Shown here in pieces: positions 21,341 to 34,566 of a DNA stretch of 64,000 nt (position 1 is the first letter of the stretch; each line of letters starts with the position of its first letter). A program made the translations under genes and the position numbers. The DNA lies in assembly GCA_020465985.1 (NCBI GenBank), contig JAANYP010002347.1, forward strand, positions 38,382 through 102,381, given 5' to 3'. Below the pieces are notes generated by a model that saw only the letters and a program-made list of their open reading frames with translations, searched no databases and was not told the origin of the DNA. Source of the DNA: Centrapalus pauciflorus. Taxonomy: Eukaryota > Streptophyta > Magnoliopsida > Asterales > Asteraceae.

Positions 21341-24300
21341 TATGCGTTCTTAAAGTCATAAAAAAAATTCTAAAATTTAAATTACGAGAACTCGTATACG
21401 TGTTTCTTGATTAACAACGAATCATAAACTTTGTAACGTATCAAAAACAAATACAAATGTACACGAACGTATAAATAGACACGTGTATAAAACAAATACT
21501 TATTCAAAATCATGTTTTATTTATTTAATTACATAATTGATATTCTTACTCCCTATTTTACGCTTTTTGACTCGAAAATAATGAAAAGAAACAAAATTTC
21601 GACGCAAATACCTCACAAAATTAAACAATTTGCGACAGATTTGCGACGGACCTAAACTTATTATTTTTTAAAAAAAAACGGCTATCATTAAAAATCACGC
21701 GTACTCACAACGACACACTAATATATGCATTCTAAAAGGCATTAAAAACTTTAAATTTTAAATTACGAGAACTCGTATACGTGTTTTATTCATTAACAAC
21801 GAATCATAAACCTTGTAACGTATGTAAAACAAATATAAATGTATACGAACTTATCTATAGGTACGTGTATAAAATAAATACTTATTCAAAATTAGGTTTT
21901 TACGTTTTTAATTACATAATCGAGATTCTTATTCCCTATTTTAGGCTTTTTGACCCAAAAATAACGAAAAGAAACAAAATTCCGTCGCAAATCCCTCACA
22001 AAATTTTACAATTTGCGATGGATTTGCGACGGAGCTAAACTTATTATTTTTAAAAAAATCCGCTATCATTAAAAGTCACGCGTACTTACTACGACACACT
22101 AATATATGCATTCTTAATGGCATAAAAAATTTTAAAATTTAAATTACGAGAAGTCGTATACGTGTTTTCTTCATTAAGAACGAATCATAAACTTAGTACG
22201 TATATAAAACAAATACAAATGTACACGAACGTATCTATAGGCACATATATAAAACAAATACTTATTCAAAATCAAGTTTTATCTATTTAATTACATAATT
22301 GATATTCTTACTCGCTATTTTAGGCTTTTGACCCCAAAATAATGAAAAGAAACAAAATTCCGTCGCCAATCTCTCACAAAATTTAACAATTTGCGATAGA
22401 TTTGCGACGGACCTAAACTTATTATTTTTAAAAAAAATCGGCTATCATTAAAAATCACGCTAACTCACTACAACACACTAATATATGCATTCTTAAAGTC
22501 ATAAAAAAATTATAAAATTTAAATTACGAGAACTCGTATACGTGTTTTCTTCACTAACAACGAATCATAAACTTTGTAACGTATTTAAAACAAATACAAA
22601 TGTACACGAACGTATCTATAGGCACGTGTATAAAACAAATACTTATTCAAAATCAAGTTTTATGTATTTAATTACATAATAGATATTCTTACTCCCTATT
22701 TTAGGCTTTTTGACCCGAAAATAATGAAAACAAACACAATTCCGTCGCAAATCCCTCACAAAATTTAACAATTTGCGATGGATTTGCGACGGAGCTAAAC
22801 TTATTATTTTTTAAAAAAATCAGCTATGATTAAAAATCACCCGTACTTACTACGACACACTAATATATGCATTCTTAAAGGCATAAAAAATTTTAAAATT
22901 TAAATTACGAGAAGTCGTATACGTGTTTTCTTCATTAAGAATGAATCATAAACTTAGTACGTATATAAAACTAATACAAATGTACACGAACGTATCTATA
23001 GGCACGTGTATAAAACAAATACTTATTCAAAATCAAGTTTTATGTATTTAATTACATAATTGATATTCTTACTCGCTATTTAGGCTTTTTGACCCGAAAA
23101 TATGCATAGAAACAAAATTACGTCGCAAATTCCTCACAAAATTTATCAATTTGCAATAGATTTTCGACGGACCTAAACTTGTTATTTTTTGAAAAAAACA
23201 GGCTATCATTAAAAATCACGCGTACTCACTACGACACACTAATATATGCATTCTAAAAGGCATAAAAAATTTTAAAATTTAAAATACGAGAACTCATATA
23301 CGTGTTTCTTCATTAACAACGAATCATAAACTTTGTAACGTATATAAAACAAATACAAATGTACACGAACGTATCTACAGGCACGTGTATAAAACAAATA
23401 CTTATTCAAAATCAAGTTTTATGTATTTAATTACATAATTGATATTCTTACTCCCTAGTTTAGGCTTTTAGACCCGAAAATAATGAAAAGAAACAAAATT
23501 CCGTCGCAAATCACTCACAAAATTTAACAATTTGCGACAGAGTTGCGACGGACCTAAACTTATTATTTTTAAAAAAAAAATCGGCTATCATTAAAAATCA
23601 CGCGTACTCACAACGACACACTAATATGTGCATTCTTAAAGGCATAAAAATTTTTAAAATTTAAATTACAAGAACTCGTATACGTGTTTTCTTCATTAAG
23701 AACGAATCATAAACTTAGTACGTATATAAAACAAATACAAATGTACACGAACGTATCTATAGGCACATATATAAAACAAATACTTATTCAAAATCAAGTT
23801 TTATCTATTTAATTACATAATTGATATTCTTACTCGCTATTTTAGGCTTTTTGACCCGAAAATAATGAAATGAAACAAAATTCCGTCGCAAATCCCTCAC
23901 AAAATTTAACAATTTGCGATAGATTTGCGACGGACCTAAACTTATTCTTTTTTAAAAAAAATCGGCTATCATTAAAAATCACGCTAACTCACTACAACAC
24001 ACTAATATATGCATTCTTAAAGTCATAAAAAATTCTAAAATTTAAATTACGAGAACTCGTATACGTGTTTTCTTGATTAACAACGAATCATAAACTTTGT
24101 AACGCATCTAAAACAAATACAAATGTACACGAACGTATCTATAGGCATGTGTATAAAAGAAATACTTATTCAAAATCAAATTTTATGTATTTAATTACAT
24201 AATTGATATTCTTACTCGGTATTTTAGGCTTTTTGACCCGCAAATAATGAAAAGAAACAAAATTCCGTCGCAAATCCATCACAAAATTTAACAATTTGCG

Positions 24301-27300
24301 ATTGATTTGCGACAGACCTAAAGTTATTGTTTTTAAAAAAAATCGGCTATCATTTAAAATCACGCTAACTCTCTACAACACACTAATATATGCGTTCTTA
24401 GAGTCATAAAAAATTCTAAAATTTAAATTACGAGAACTCGTATACGTGTTTTCTTCATTTACAACGAATCATAAACTTTGTAACGTATATAAAACAAATA
24501 CAAATGTACACGAACGTATCTATAGGCACGTGTATAAATAAAACAAATACTTATTCAAAATCAACTTTTATGTATTTAATGACATAATTGATATTCTTAC
24601 TCCCTATTTTAGGCTTTTTGACCCGAAAATAATGAAAAGAAACCAAATTCCGTCGCAAATCCATCACAAAATTTAACAATTTGCGACAGATTTGCGACGG
24701 ACCTAAAGTTATTATTTTTAAAAAAAATCGGCTATCATTAAAAATCACGGGTACTAACTACAACACACTAATATATGTGTTCTTAAAGTCATAAAAAATT
24801 CTAAAATTTAAATTACGAGAACTCGTATACGTGTTTTCTTGATTGACAACGAATCATAAACTTTGTAACGTATCTAAAACAAATACAAATGTACACGAAC
24901 GTATTTATAGGCACGTGTATAAAATAAATACTTATTCAAAATCAAGTTTTATGTATTTAATTACATAATTGATAAACTTACTCCCTATTTTACGCTTTTT
25001 GACTCGAAAATAATGAAAAGAAACAAAATTTCGACGCAAATACCTCACAAAATTAAACAATTTGCGACAGATTTGCGACGGACCTAAACTTATTATTCTA
25101 AAAAAAAATCGGCTATCATTAAAAATTACGCGTACTCACAACGACACACTAATATATGCATTCTTAAAGGCATAAAAAGTTTTAAATTTTAAATTACGAG
25201 AACTCGTATACGTGTTTTATTCATTAACAACGAATCATAAACCTTGTAACGTATGTAAAACAAATATAAATGTACACGAACTTATCTATAGGAACGCGTA
25301 TAAAATAAATACTTATTCAAAATTAAGTTTTTATGTATTTAATTACATAACCGAGATTCTTATTCGCTATTTTAGGCTTTTTGACCCAAAAATAACGAAA
25401 AGAAACAAAATTCCGTCGCAAATCCCTCACAAAATTTTTACAATTTGCGATGGATTTGCGACGGAGCTAAACTTATTATTTTTTAAAAAAATCCGCTATC
25501 ATTAAAAATCACGCGTACTTACTACGACACACTAATATATGCATTCTAAAAGGCATAAAAAGTTTTAAAATTTAAATTACGAGAAGTCGTATACATGTTT
25601 TCTTCATTAAGAACGAATCATAAACTTAGTACGTATATAAAACAAATACAAATGTACACGAACGTATCTATAGGCACATATATAAAACAAATACTTATTC
25701 AAAATCAAGTTTTATCTATTTAATTACATAATTGATATTCTTACTCGCTATTTTAGGCTTTTTGACCCGAAAATAATGAAAAGAAACAAAATTTCGTCGC
25801 AAAATCCCTCACAAAATTTAACAATTTGCGATAGATTTGCGACGGACCTAAACTTATTCTTTTTTTAAAAAAATCGGCTATCATTAAAAATCACGCTAAC
25901 TGACTACAACACACTAATATATGCATTCTTAAAGTCATAAAAAATTCTAAAATTTAAATTACGAGAACTCGTATACGTGTTTTCTTGATTAACAACGAAT
26001 CATAAACTTTGTAACGTATCTAAAACAAATACAAATGTACACGAACGTATCTATAGGCATGTGTATAAAAGAAATACTTATTCAAAATCAAGTTTTATGT
26101 ATTTAATTACATAATTGATATTCTTACTCGGTATTTTAGGCTTTTTGACCCGAAAATAATGAAAAGAAACAAAATTCCGTCGCAAATCCATCACAAAATT
26201 TAACAATTTGCGATTGATTTGCCACAGACCTAAAGTTATTGTTTTTAAAAAAAAATCGGCTATCATTAAAAATCACGCTAACTCTCTACAACACACTAAT
26301 ATATGCGTTCTTAAAGTCATAAAAAATTATAAAATTTAAATTACGAGAACTCGTATACGTGTTTTCTTCATTAACAACGAATCATAAACTTTGTAACCTA
26401 TATAAAACAAATACAAATGTACACGAACGTATCTATAGGCACTTGTATAAAACAAATACTTATTCAAAATCAACTTTTATGTATTTAATTACATAATTGA
26501 TATTCTTACTCCCTATTTTAGGCTTTTTGACCCGAAAATAATGAAAAGAAACCAAATTCCGTCGCAAATCCATCACAAAATTTAACAATTTGCGACAGAT
26601 TTGCGACGGACCTAAACTTATTATTTTTAAAAAAAATCGGCTATCATTAAAAATCACGGGTACTAACTACAACACGCTAATATATGTGTTCTTAAAGTCA
26701 TAAAAAATTCTAAAATTTAAATTACGAGAACTCGTATACGTGTTTTCTTGATTGACAACGAATCATAAACTTTGTAACGTATCAAAAACAAATACAAATG
26801 TACACGAACTTATCTATAGGCACGTGTATAAAATAAATACTTATTCAAAATCAAGTTTTATGTATTTAATTACATAATTGATAAACTTACTCCCTATTTT
26901 ACGCTTTTTGACTCGAAAATAATGAAAAGAAACAAAATTTCGACGCAAATACCTCACAAAATTAAACAATTTGCGACGGACCTAAACTTATTATTTTAAA
27001 AAAAAATCGGCTATCATTAAAAATCACGCGTACTCACAACGACACACTAATATATACATTCTTAAAGGCATAAAAAAATTTAAATTTTAAATTACGAGAA
27101 CTCGTATACGTGTTTTATTCATTAACTACGAATCATAAACCTTGTAACGTATGTAAAACAAATATAAATGTACACGAACTTATCTATAGGAACGTGTATA
27201 AAATAAATACTTATTCAAAATTAAGTTTTTATGTATTTAATTACATAATCGAGATTCTTATTCGCTATTTTAGGCTTTTTGACCCAAAAATAACGAAAAG

Positions 27301-29777
27301 AAACAAAATTCCGTCACAAATCCCTCACAGAATTTTACAATTTGCGATGGATTTGCGACGGAGCTAAACTTATTATTTTTTAAAAAATCCGCTATCATTA
27401 AAAATCACGCGTACTTACTACGACACACTAATATATGCATTCTTAAAGGCATAAAAAGTTTTAAAATTTAAATTACGAGAAGTCGTATACGTGTTTTCTT
27501 CATTAAGAACGAATCATAAACTTAGTACGTTTATAAAACAAATACAAATGTACACGAACGTATCTATAGGCACATATATAAAACAAATACTTATTCAAAA
27601 TCAAGTTTTATCTATTTAATTACATCATTGATATTCTTACTCGCTATTTTAGGCTTTTTGATCCGAAAATAATGAAAAGAAACAAAATTCCGTCGCAAAT
27701 CCCTCACAAAATTTAACAATTGTGCGATAGATTTGCGACGGACCTAAACTTATTCATTTTTAAAAAAAAAATCGGCTATCATTAAAAATCACGCTAACTC
27801 ACTACAACTCACTAATATATGCATTCTTAAAGTCATAAAAAATTCTAAAATTTAAATTACGAGAACTCGTATACGTGTTTTCTTGATTAACAACGAATCA
27901 TAAACTTTGTAACGTATCTAAAACAAATACAAATGTACACGAACGTATCTATAGGCATGTGTATAAAAGAAATACTTATTCAAAATCAAGTTTTATGAAT
28001 TTAATTACATAATTGATATTCTTACTCGGTATTTTAGGGTTTTTGACCCGAAAATAATGAAAAGAAACAAAATTCCATCGCAAATCCATCACAAAATTTA
28101 ACAATTTGCGATTGATTTGCGACAGACCTAAAGTTATTGTTTTTAAAAAAAATCGGCTATCATTAAAAATCACGCTAACTCTCTACAACACACTAATATA
28201 TGCGTTCTTAAAGTCATAAAAAATTCTAAAATTTAAATTACGAGAACTCGTATACGTGTTTTCTTCATTAACAACGAATCATAAACTTTGTAACGTATAT
28301 AAAACAAATACAAATGTACACGAACGTATCCATAGGCACGTGTATAAAACAAATACTTATTCAAAATCAACTTTTATGTATTTAATTACATAATTGATAT
28401 TCTTACTCCCCATTTTAGGCTTTTTGACCCGAAAATAATGAAGAGAAACCAAAATTCCGTCGCAAATCAATCACAAAATTTAACAATTTGCGACAGATTT
28501 GGGACGGACCTAAACTTATTATTTTTAAAAAAAATCGGCTATCATTAAAAATCACGGGTACTCACTACAACACACTAATATATGTGTTCTTAAAGTCATA
28601 AAAAATTCTAAAATTTAAATTACGAGAACTCGTATACGTGTTTTCTTGATTGACAACGAATCATAAAATTTGTAACGTAACTAAAACAAATACAAATGTA
28701 CACGAACGTATCTATAGGCACGTGTATAAAATAAATACTTATTCAAAATCAAGTTTTATGTATTTAATTACGTAATTGATATTCTTACTCCCTATTTTAC
28801 GCTTTTTGACCCAAAAATAATGAAAAGAAACAAAATTTCGTCGCAAATACCTCACAAAATTTAACAATTTGAGACAGATTTGCGACGGACCTAAACTTAT
28901 TATTTTAAAAAAAAATCGGCTATCATTAAATATCACGCGTACTCACAACGACACACTAATATATGCATTCTTAAAGGCATAAAATTTTTTAAAATTTAAA
29001 TTACGAGAACCCGTATACGTGTTTTCTTCATTAACTACGATTCATAAATTTTGTAACGTATATAAAACAAATACAAATGTACACGAACGTATCTATAGGC
29101 ACGTGAATAAAACAAATACTTATTCAAAATCAAGTTTTATGTATTTAATTACATATTTGATATTCTTACACGCTATTTTAGGCTTTTTGACCCGAAAATA
29201 ATGCAAAGAAACAAAATTCCGTCGCAAATTCCTCACAAAATTTATCAATTTGCAATAGATTTTCGACGGACCTAAACTTGTTATTTTTTGAAAAAACAGG
29301 CTATCATGAAAAATCTCGCGTACTCACTACGACACACTAATATATGCATTCTTAAAGGCATAAAAAATTTTAAAATTTAAAATACGAGAACTCATATACG
29401 TGTTTCTTCATTAACAACGAATCATAAACTTTGTAACGTATATAAAACAAATACAAATGTACGCGAACGTATCTATAGGCACGTGTATAAAACAAATACT
29501 TATTCAAATCAAGTTTTATGTATTTTAATTACATAATTGATATTCTTACTCGCTATTTTAGACTTTTTGACCCGAAAATAATGTAAAGAAACAAAATTCT
29601 GTCGCAAATCACTCACAAAATTTATCAATTTGAAATAGATTTGCGACTGACCTAAACTTGTTATTTTTTGAAAAAAACAGGCTATCATTAAAAATCACGC
29701 ATACTCCCTACGACACACTAATATATGCATTCTTAAAGGCATAAAAAATTTTAAAATTTAAAACACGAGAACTCATA
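21341..29777. repeat. Satellite array, ~380-bp monomer, block 3
   Basis: This resumes the monomer broken by the gypsy element (TATGCGTTCTTAAAGTCAT) and runs to the element 1 insertion, ending at CGAGAACTCATA. Monomers near 21.4-23.7 kb are of the subtypes seen in blocks 1-2. From about 24.0 kb a different subtype set appears (CATGTGTATAAAAGAAATAC, ATATATGTGTTC). Nothing else is present. Confidence 0.95.
24000..29000. repeat. Higher-order repeat of about 1.9 kb (five monomers), about 2.6 copies
   Basis: Marker variants recur every five monomers. CATGTGTATAAAAGAAATAC lies at 24147, 26058 and 27956 (spacings 1,911 and 1,898). ATATATGTGTTCTTAAAG lies at about 24773, 26682 and 28578 (1,909 and 1,896). 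Monomers within a copy differ much more than corresponding monomers between copies. This is the signature of amplification of a multimeric unit. Confidence 0.8.
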
Positions 29778-30069
29778 TGTTAGAATATGTTTTAGTTGAT
29801 GAAAACAAAGTCTAGGGACTATTTTGTATTTCCTTGATAGTTGTTAGAAATGTATATATAGTATCTTTGACTTTCTAATTTGATAGAGATCTGAAAAGTT
29901 ACATTTTGTACGTATTAATCTCTGAAAAAGGACAGCTGAGCTTGAAGATTCTCTGACATCGTTTGTAATCAATTTGTTCATCAATATAATCATTCGGTCA
30001 GTGTTAAGTCCATTTATTGTTCTTGATAATTTCATATTGTTGATTGATTGGTAGAAACTTAATTTCACA
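29778..30069 (+). mobile_element. 5' LTR of copia element 1
   Basis: 292 bp, TG...CA. A TATA-like TATATATAG lies at 29853-29861. The four differences from the 3' LTR (TTGATAG/TTGATGG, GTACG/GTATG, AAGGACAG/AAGGGCAG, TTAAGTCC/TTAATTCC) give about 1.4% divergence. Confidence 0.95.
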
Positions 30070-30071
30070 AT

Positions 30072-30083
30072 TGGTATCAGAGC
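30072..30083 (+). promoter_or_regulatory. Primer binding site of element 1 (tRNA-iMet)
   Basis: TGGTATCAGAGC, an exact match to the usual initiator-Met primer site of plant retrotransposons, two bases after the LTR. Confidence 0.92.
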
Positions 30084-30534
30084 TTTAGGGGTGAATTTTT
30101 ATGATCTGAGATTGGATTTTTTTTCGATAATACTTACTGTTCTTGAGTATTTTGTTTTCGAAAAAACCCTAAAATCACTAACGGTTTTTAATCTGTTGAT
30201 CTTTGTCAGTGAGAATTGGATCAAAGGTAAAGGTTTCATAGACGAATCAATTGAACATAAACTTGAATTGATTCACAAAACACAGAAAAAGATCTAGGCA
30301 ATTTTGTGAAATTTTGAAAAGTGTAAGAACGAGTACTGTTTCATTGAAAAAGTCAAACCTAGATCTATTTTTGCACAAAAATGTTTCACAAAAAGTGTTT
30401 GTATTCAAAAACCTCACCTTCGATTGCAATCTGAGTGAAAATGGGCAATTTTTTGGATTTAATCTGAATTTCAGACTTGAAAAAGCTGAAAACATTAAGA
30501 AACTCGAAATATACACATCTTGTGTGTTATTCGA

Positions 30535-31115
30535 GTTGAGTATCTCTGTTATTCGAATTGAATATCAGAGAAATTCGAGTTGACAATCACTGTCAGTCGA
30601 GTTGATAACTTGTATTAATCGAGTTGGACATTAAATTGATTCGAGTTTGGGTGAAAGAATATTCGAGTTTTTCAAAAGAGAAGTTTCAAATATTACTATA
30701 AAACTTTTATCCAAAACACACTCGAGTTTCTCATCAAACCTTCAAGTTTGATTCATTCGAGTTTTTCAGTAAACACATTCGAGTTGTCTTTCAAACATAA
30801 TCGAGTTTCAAATGAAAGTCAATCGAGTTTTACCAAAGACATAATCGAGTTTTACAAAAGACTCAATCGAGTTTAACAGAAGACTCAATCGAGTTTAACT
30901 GAAGACTCAATCGAGTTTTGCACCAGACTCAATCGAGTTTTACACAAGAGTCAATCGAGTTTCACATTAAACTCATTCGAGATTCACTCTAAACTCATTC
31001 GAGTTTCATACTACACCCATTCGAGTTTCACTCAAAACTCATTCGAGTTTAATACTTAGATCATTCAAGTTTAACACACATATTAATCGAGATTGTTGCA
31101 ATACATCAACATCAA
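30535..31115 (+). repeat. TCGAGTTT minisatellite in the element 1 leader
   Basis: The core TCGAGTTT (or TTCGAGTTG) recurs every 20-25 bp about 25 times, with degenerate spacers such as AACAGAAGACTCAA. It lies between the primer site and gag, in untranslated leader. The leader also has GGTAAAGG near 30226 and a pyrimidine-rich TTGTAGATTTCAG near 31167-31180, which could bound an intron containing the minisatellite. Element 2 has the same repeat in its leader and another ahead of its accessory gene. Confidence 0.9.
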
Positions 31116-31270
31116 GTCTATTCACTGTCTTAGTCAAGTTGATTATTGCTACTAACAAGTTACTGTGTTGTAGATTTCAGTACTAATCTGTGTTTCAAAG
31201 TGTGATCAAAATTTTCAATCTCAATCGGAGTTCATCAGATCTTGGACAAGTTTCCCAAAGATCAATCAAT

Positions 31271-34200
31271 ATGTCTAAAGACGCTCTGGCAATGGGATCA
31301 GAAACCAAACCCCCAATTTTATACAGGGGTGAATATGTTCAATGGCGGGAGAGGTTTCTTGAATTTATCAGTTTTCATGATCTGTCCGAAGAGATGCTGA
31401 AATCCTTAACAGAAGGACCAGCTACTTTCATGGAAACAATCCCAGGAGTACCAACAGGTAATCCCCCAATTCCACCGAGGACTGTTGAGGTCACCCACCT
31501 GACAGAGGCCCAAAAGAAGAGAAAATTAGGGGACAAAACTGCTAGAAAGTTACTGTTGATATCAATTCCCAATGATATTTACACTTGCCTAACAAATACA
31601 AAAACTGCTAAGTCAATTTGGGATGAAGTATGTAAAATCATGAGGGGATCTGACAGAGCTGCCACAAACAGGGCTAGAAACAGCCTAATGACGTTTGAGA
31701 ATTTCAGAGCTCGTGAAGGTGAACTATTGAAAACACTTACCTCAGGTTTGTGAATTTGGTAAGTGAGATGAAAAGAAACGGAGCGACAATGTCCAACTTG
31801 GACATAAATGTCAAATTTCTAAATGTTCTGAATCCTGAATGGGAAAAATATGCTATGATTATCCAACAAACAAAGGATATTGAGGAAATGGATTTTCATA
31901 TGATCTTTGAAAACCTAAACAACTATCAAGAGGTTGTGTTGAGGAAAATATCAGGAAAGAAGAAAGCTGAGAAAGAAACTGCTGATCCACTGGCTCTATT
32001 GGCAGAGAAAAAGTATAAATACAAGCTAAAAAAGGAGAAAAGAGCCGTAGTCAGCAGTACATCTTCCGAATCAGAATCCTCAGATTCATCAGCTGATTCA
32101 GAAATAGAAGAGATGAAAAAGCAGATGGCACTGCTTACAAAAGCATTTCAAAAGAAATTTTACAGAAAGCCAACCAACAACAAGATGCGCTATAAAACAG
32201 GCTCAAGGAAAATTGAGAAGAAGGATAAATATGAGAAATCTGGAGAAAGTAGTGCATGAAAGACTGACAAATATGAAAAGCCAGACAAGTCAGCTAAGAA
32301 AGAGTCGGAACAGAAATGCCACAACTGTGGAAAACCAGGTCAGTATGCCCGTGAATGCAGATCTACAGTAGTCAAAAACTCAGACTACTATACAAGAAAG
32401 GCTCTCTTAGCCAAAGAAAAAGAGTCAGGCAAAGCTCTTATGGCGGAGGATGACCACTGGTTGCAGTTATTAGAAGATGATGACATCTTGGATGAAGATG
32501 CTCATATTTGTATTAAATCAGAAATTTTTCAATGAATCAGAATTAAGTGAATCAGCAATGATAGCAGAAGATGAGGTATGGGTTGGATTAACTGATGAAG
32601 AGGATGCAGAAATAAAAGAATCCGAGTCTGATGAAGAGGAAGAGACAGAAGAAGTTGCATTGATGGCAACTGATAAAAATGAGGCTGAAAATGATGAAGA
32701 GTCAGAGTCTGAAAAATCAGATAGTTAAAATAAACCAGAGGTACATTCTAATTCTGACTCTGATATTGATGAATCATGTATACTGGAAGAAAAACTAACT
32801 CATATGGCCTTTATGCTTAAAAAGTTTGAAAAATCTTTAAAGGCAGAAAAGAAAAATGTTCATTCTTTGGAAAACAAACTACGAAATGACACAACTTAGT
32901 TTTAGACTTTTCCAAAGATAAAGCATTAGCTTTACGAGCGGTCTCAGACTTACAAGATAAGGAAAAAGAACATCAAAGCAATATACTGAATCTTAATCAC
33001 AATATATCTGATTTACAAGAAAGACTGCGAATAGCAGAATTAGAAGCCTCAAACTTTTCTGTAAAATATCATGCTATTTTTGAAGAAAGAACTAAACTTT
33101 ATGAGAAAATAAAAAAGATGGAGGATGAATTTATCAAAAGAGGGAAAACAGATCAAACAATTTATTTAAATCAACCAAAAGACACAGAATTTTATAACTC
33201 TAAATCTGGAATTGGTTGGGAAAATCCTAAGTATCTGACAAAAGCAATATCTAGTTCACCAACACTATATGATGTCAGATACATGAACTTAGGATTAAAA
33301 ATGACATTTATGAAAGCATCTAATGAAGTAGAATCTAGCGAAGAAATAAAAAGATTACGATCAGACAAAATGCAAAATTCTGGTGATTATACCAAAATAA
33401 ATGAAACAAGTAATATCCTTGATACTAAAGAAGAGTACATTCAAACTTATTCTGAAAAGGATTTGTCTGAATTACCTACTCAATCTCAAAAATTATATTT
33501 GCCAAATTTAATTTTAGAACAGATAAATTCTGATCTAGAATTGAAAATTAAAAATTTTGAGACAGAGAATGGAACTCTCAAGGCTGAATTAAGAAAAATG
33601 GAACAAATGTTGCAAGATCAGCCTAAAAACATAAAGTTGTCTGATCCACAATCATCTACTTCTCTAGATTCTATAAATTCAGAAAAATAATTTGATCTGT
33701 ACATGCACTCTGACGGTAATTCATTAGATCAAATGTTTGGTAAAATTGGTGAATTTATCAAACCTTTGCCTAACAAACAATCAATTGATAATAAAGAATC
33801 AGTTAAAATTCTGCAAAGAATGTCTACAGATTCTTTAACATCATCTGAAAATTCACCATCATTACAACAAAAGAAGGAGAAAACAAAAATTATTGTTCAG
33901 TCTCCTAACTTTGAAAAGGGTGAATCATCTTAATCAGCGGACTCAATTGCACGTAAAGTTCAATCTTCAAAAGGTATGAAGAATTTACAGAAGAAACGGG
34001 TATCTAAAACTACTAATTCTCATACTTCTTTTATGTCAAATATCATTGTGAACGGTTCGAGAAAACAAGTTTGGCGAAAGAAGAAAAGAGAACAGAAAAA
34101 CAAGAGTATAAAACAAGAGTGGCGCGTGAAGGACAAAAATGTTACATATAGAAATAGCAAAATTGAACATTCTGTATGTAATAATAAACTTGTTAATAAT

Positions 34201-34566
34201 TATTGTATAAAGTTTTCAAGAACGGACTTAATTGCTTTGAATTCTTGTGCTTGTAAGCCTGCAATTGTTAAATCTAATAAGCTCGTATGGCAACCGAAGA
34301 AAAAAGACCCATTTTATGAACAGAAAAAGGTTCCAAAGAAAAATATTTCAAAAACAATTCCACCGCGAATTGTACAAAAATGGATACCTAAAAGAACAGC
34401 TCAAAAGTGGGTACCTAAAATAACTTCAAATGATAAGCTAAAAGCCATATCTGTTAGAAAAACAAATAATACTGTGCATGAATTACCTAAAACAAAAGTA
34501 CCCAACTACAAGTGGGTACCTCATGTGCTACTTCGTCTTATAGGTAAACCATATCTGGTATCTTGA
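31271..34566 (+). pseudogene. gag: gag of copia element 1, multiply broken
   Basis: The counterpart of the intact 1,095-aa Gag of element 2. The ATG at 31271 begins MSKDALAMGS. Compared with element 2, I see 1-base losses or gains near 31730, 32523 and 32888 and in-frame stops at 32257 (TGA), 32726 (TAA), 33688 (TAA) and 33931 (TAA). The zinc knuckle also has lost its histidine: CHNCGKPGQYAREC has Gln (codon 32341-32343) where element 2 has His. Surviving pieces show the N-terminal UBN2-type Gag domain, an acidic Ser/Glu-rich stretch, a coiled-coil region (about 32780-33120) and a basic Lys/Trp-rich C-terminus with repeated WVPK/WIPK patches. It ends at the same TGA-type stop as element 2, 23 bases into an overlap with the protease frame. 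Confidence 0.93.

Noticed and set aside
30072..30083. tRNA gene fragment
   Set aside because: Only the 12-base complement of the tRNA-iMet 3' end is present, which is the primer binding site; no cloverleaf can be drawn around it.
30091..30583. Open frames in the copia leaders (30091-30297, 30314-30583, 53225-52944)
   Set aside because: Weak conservation between the elements, low complexity, and located between primer site and gag; most likely untranslated leader.
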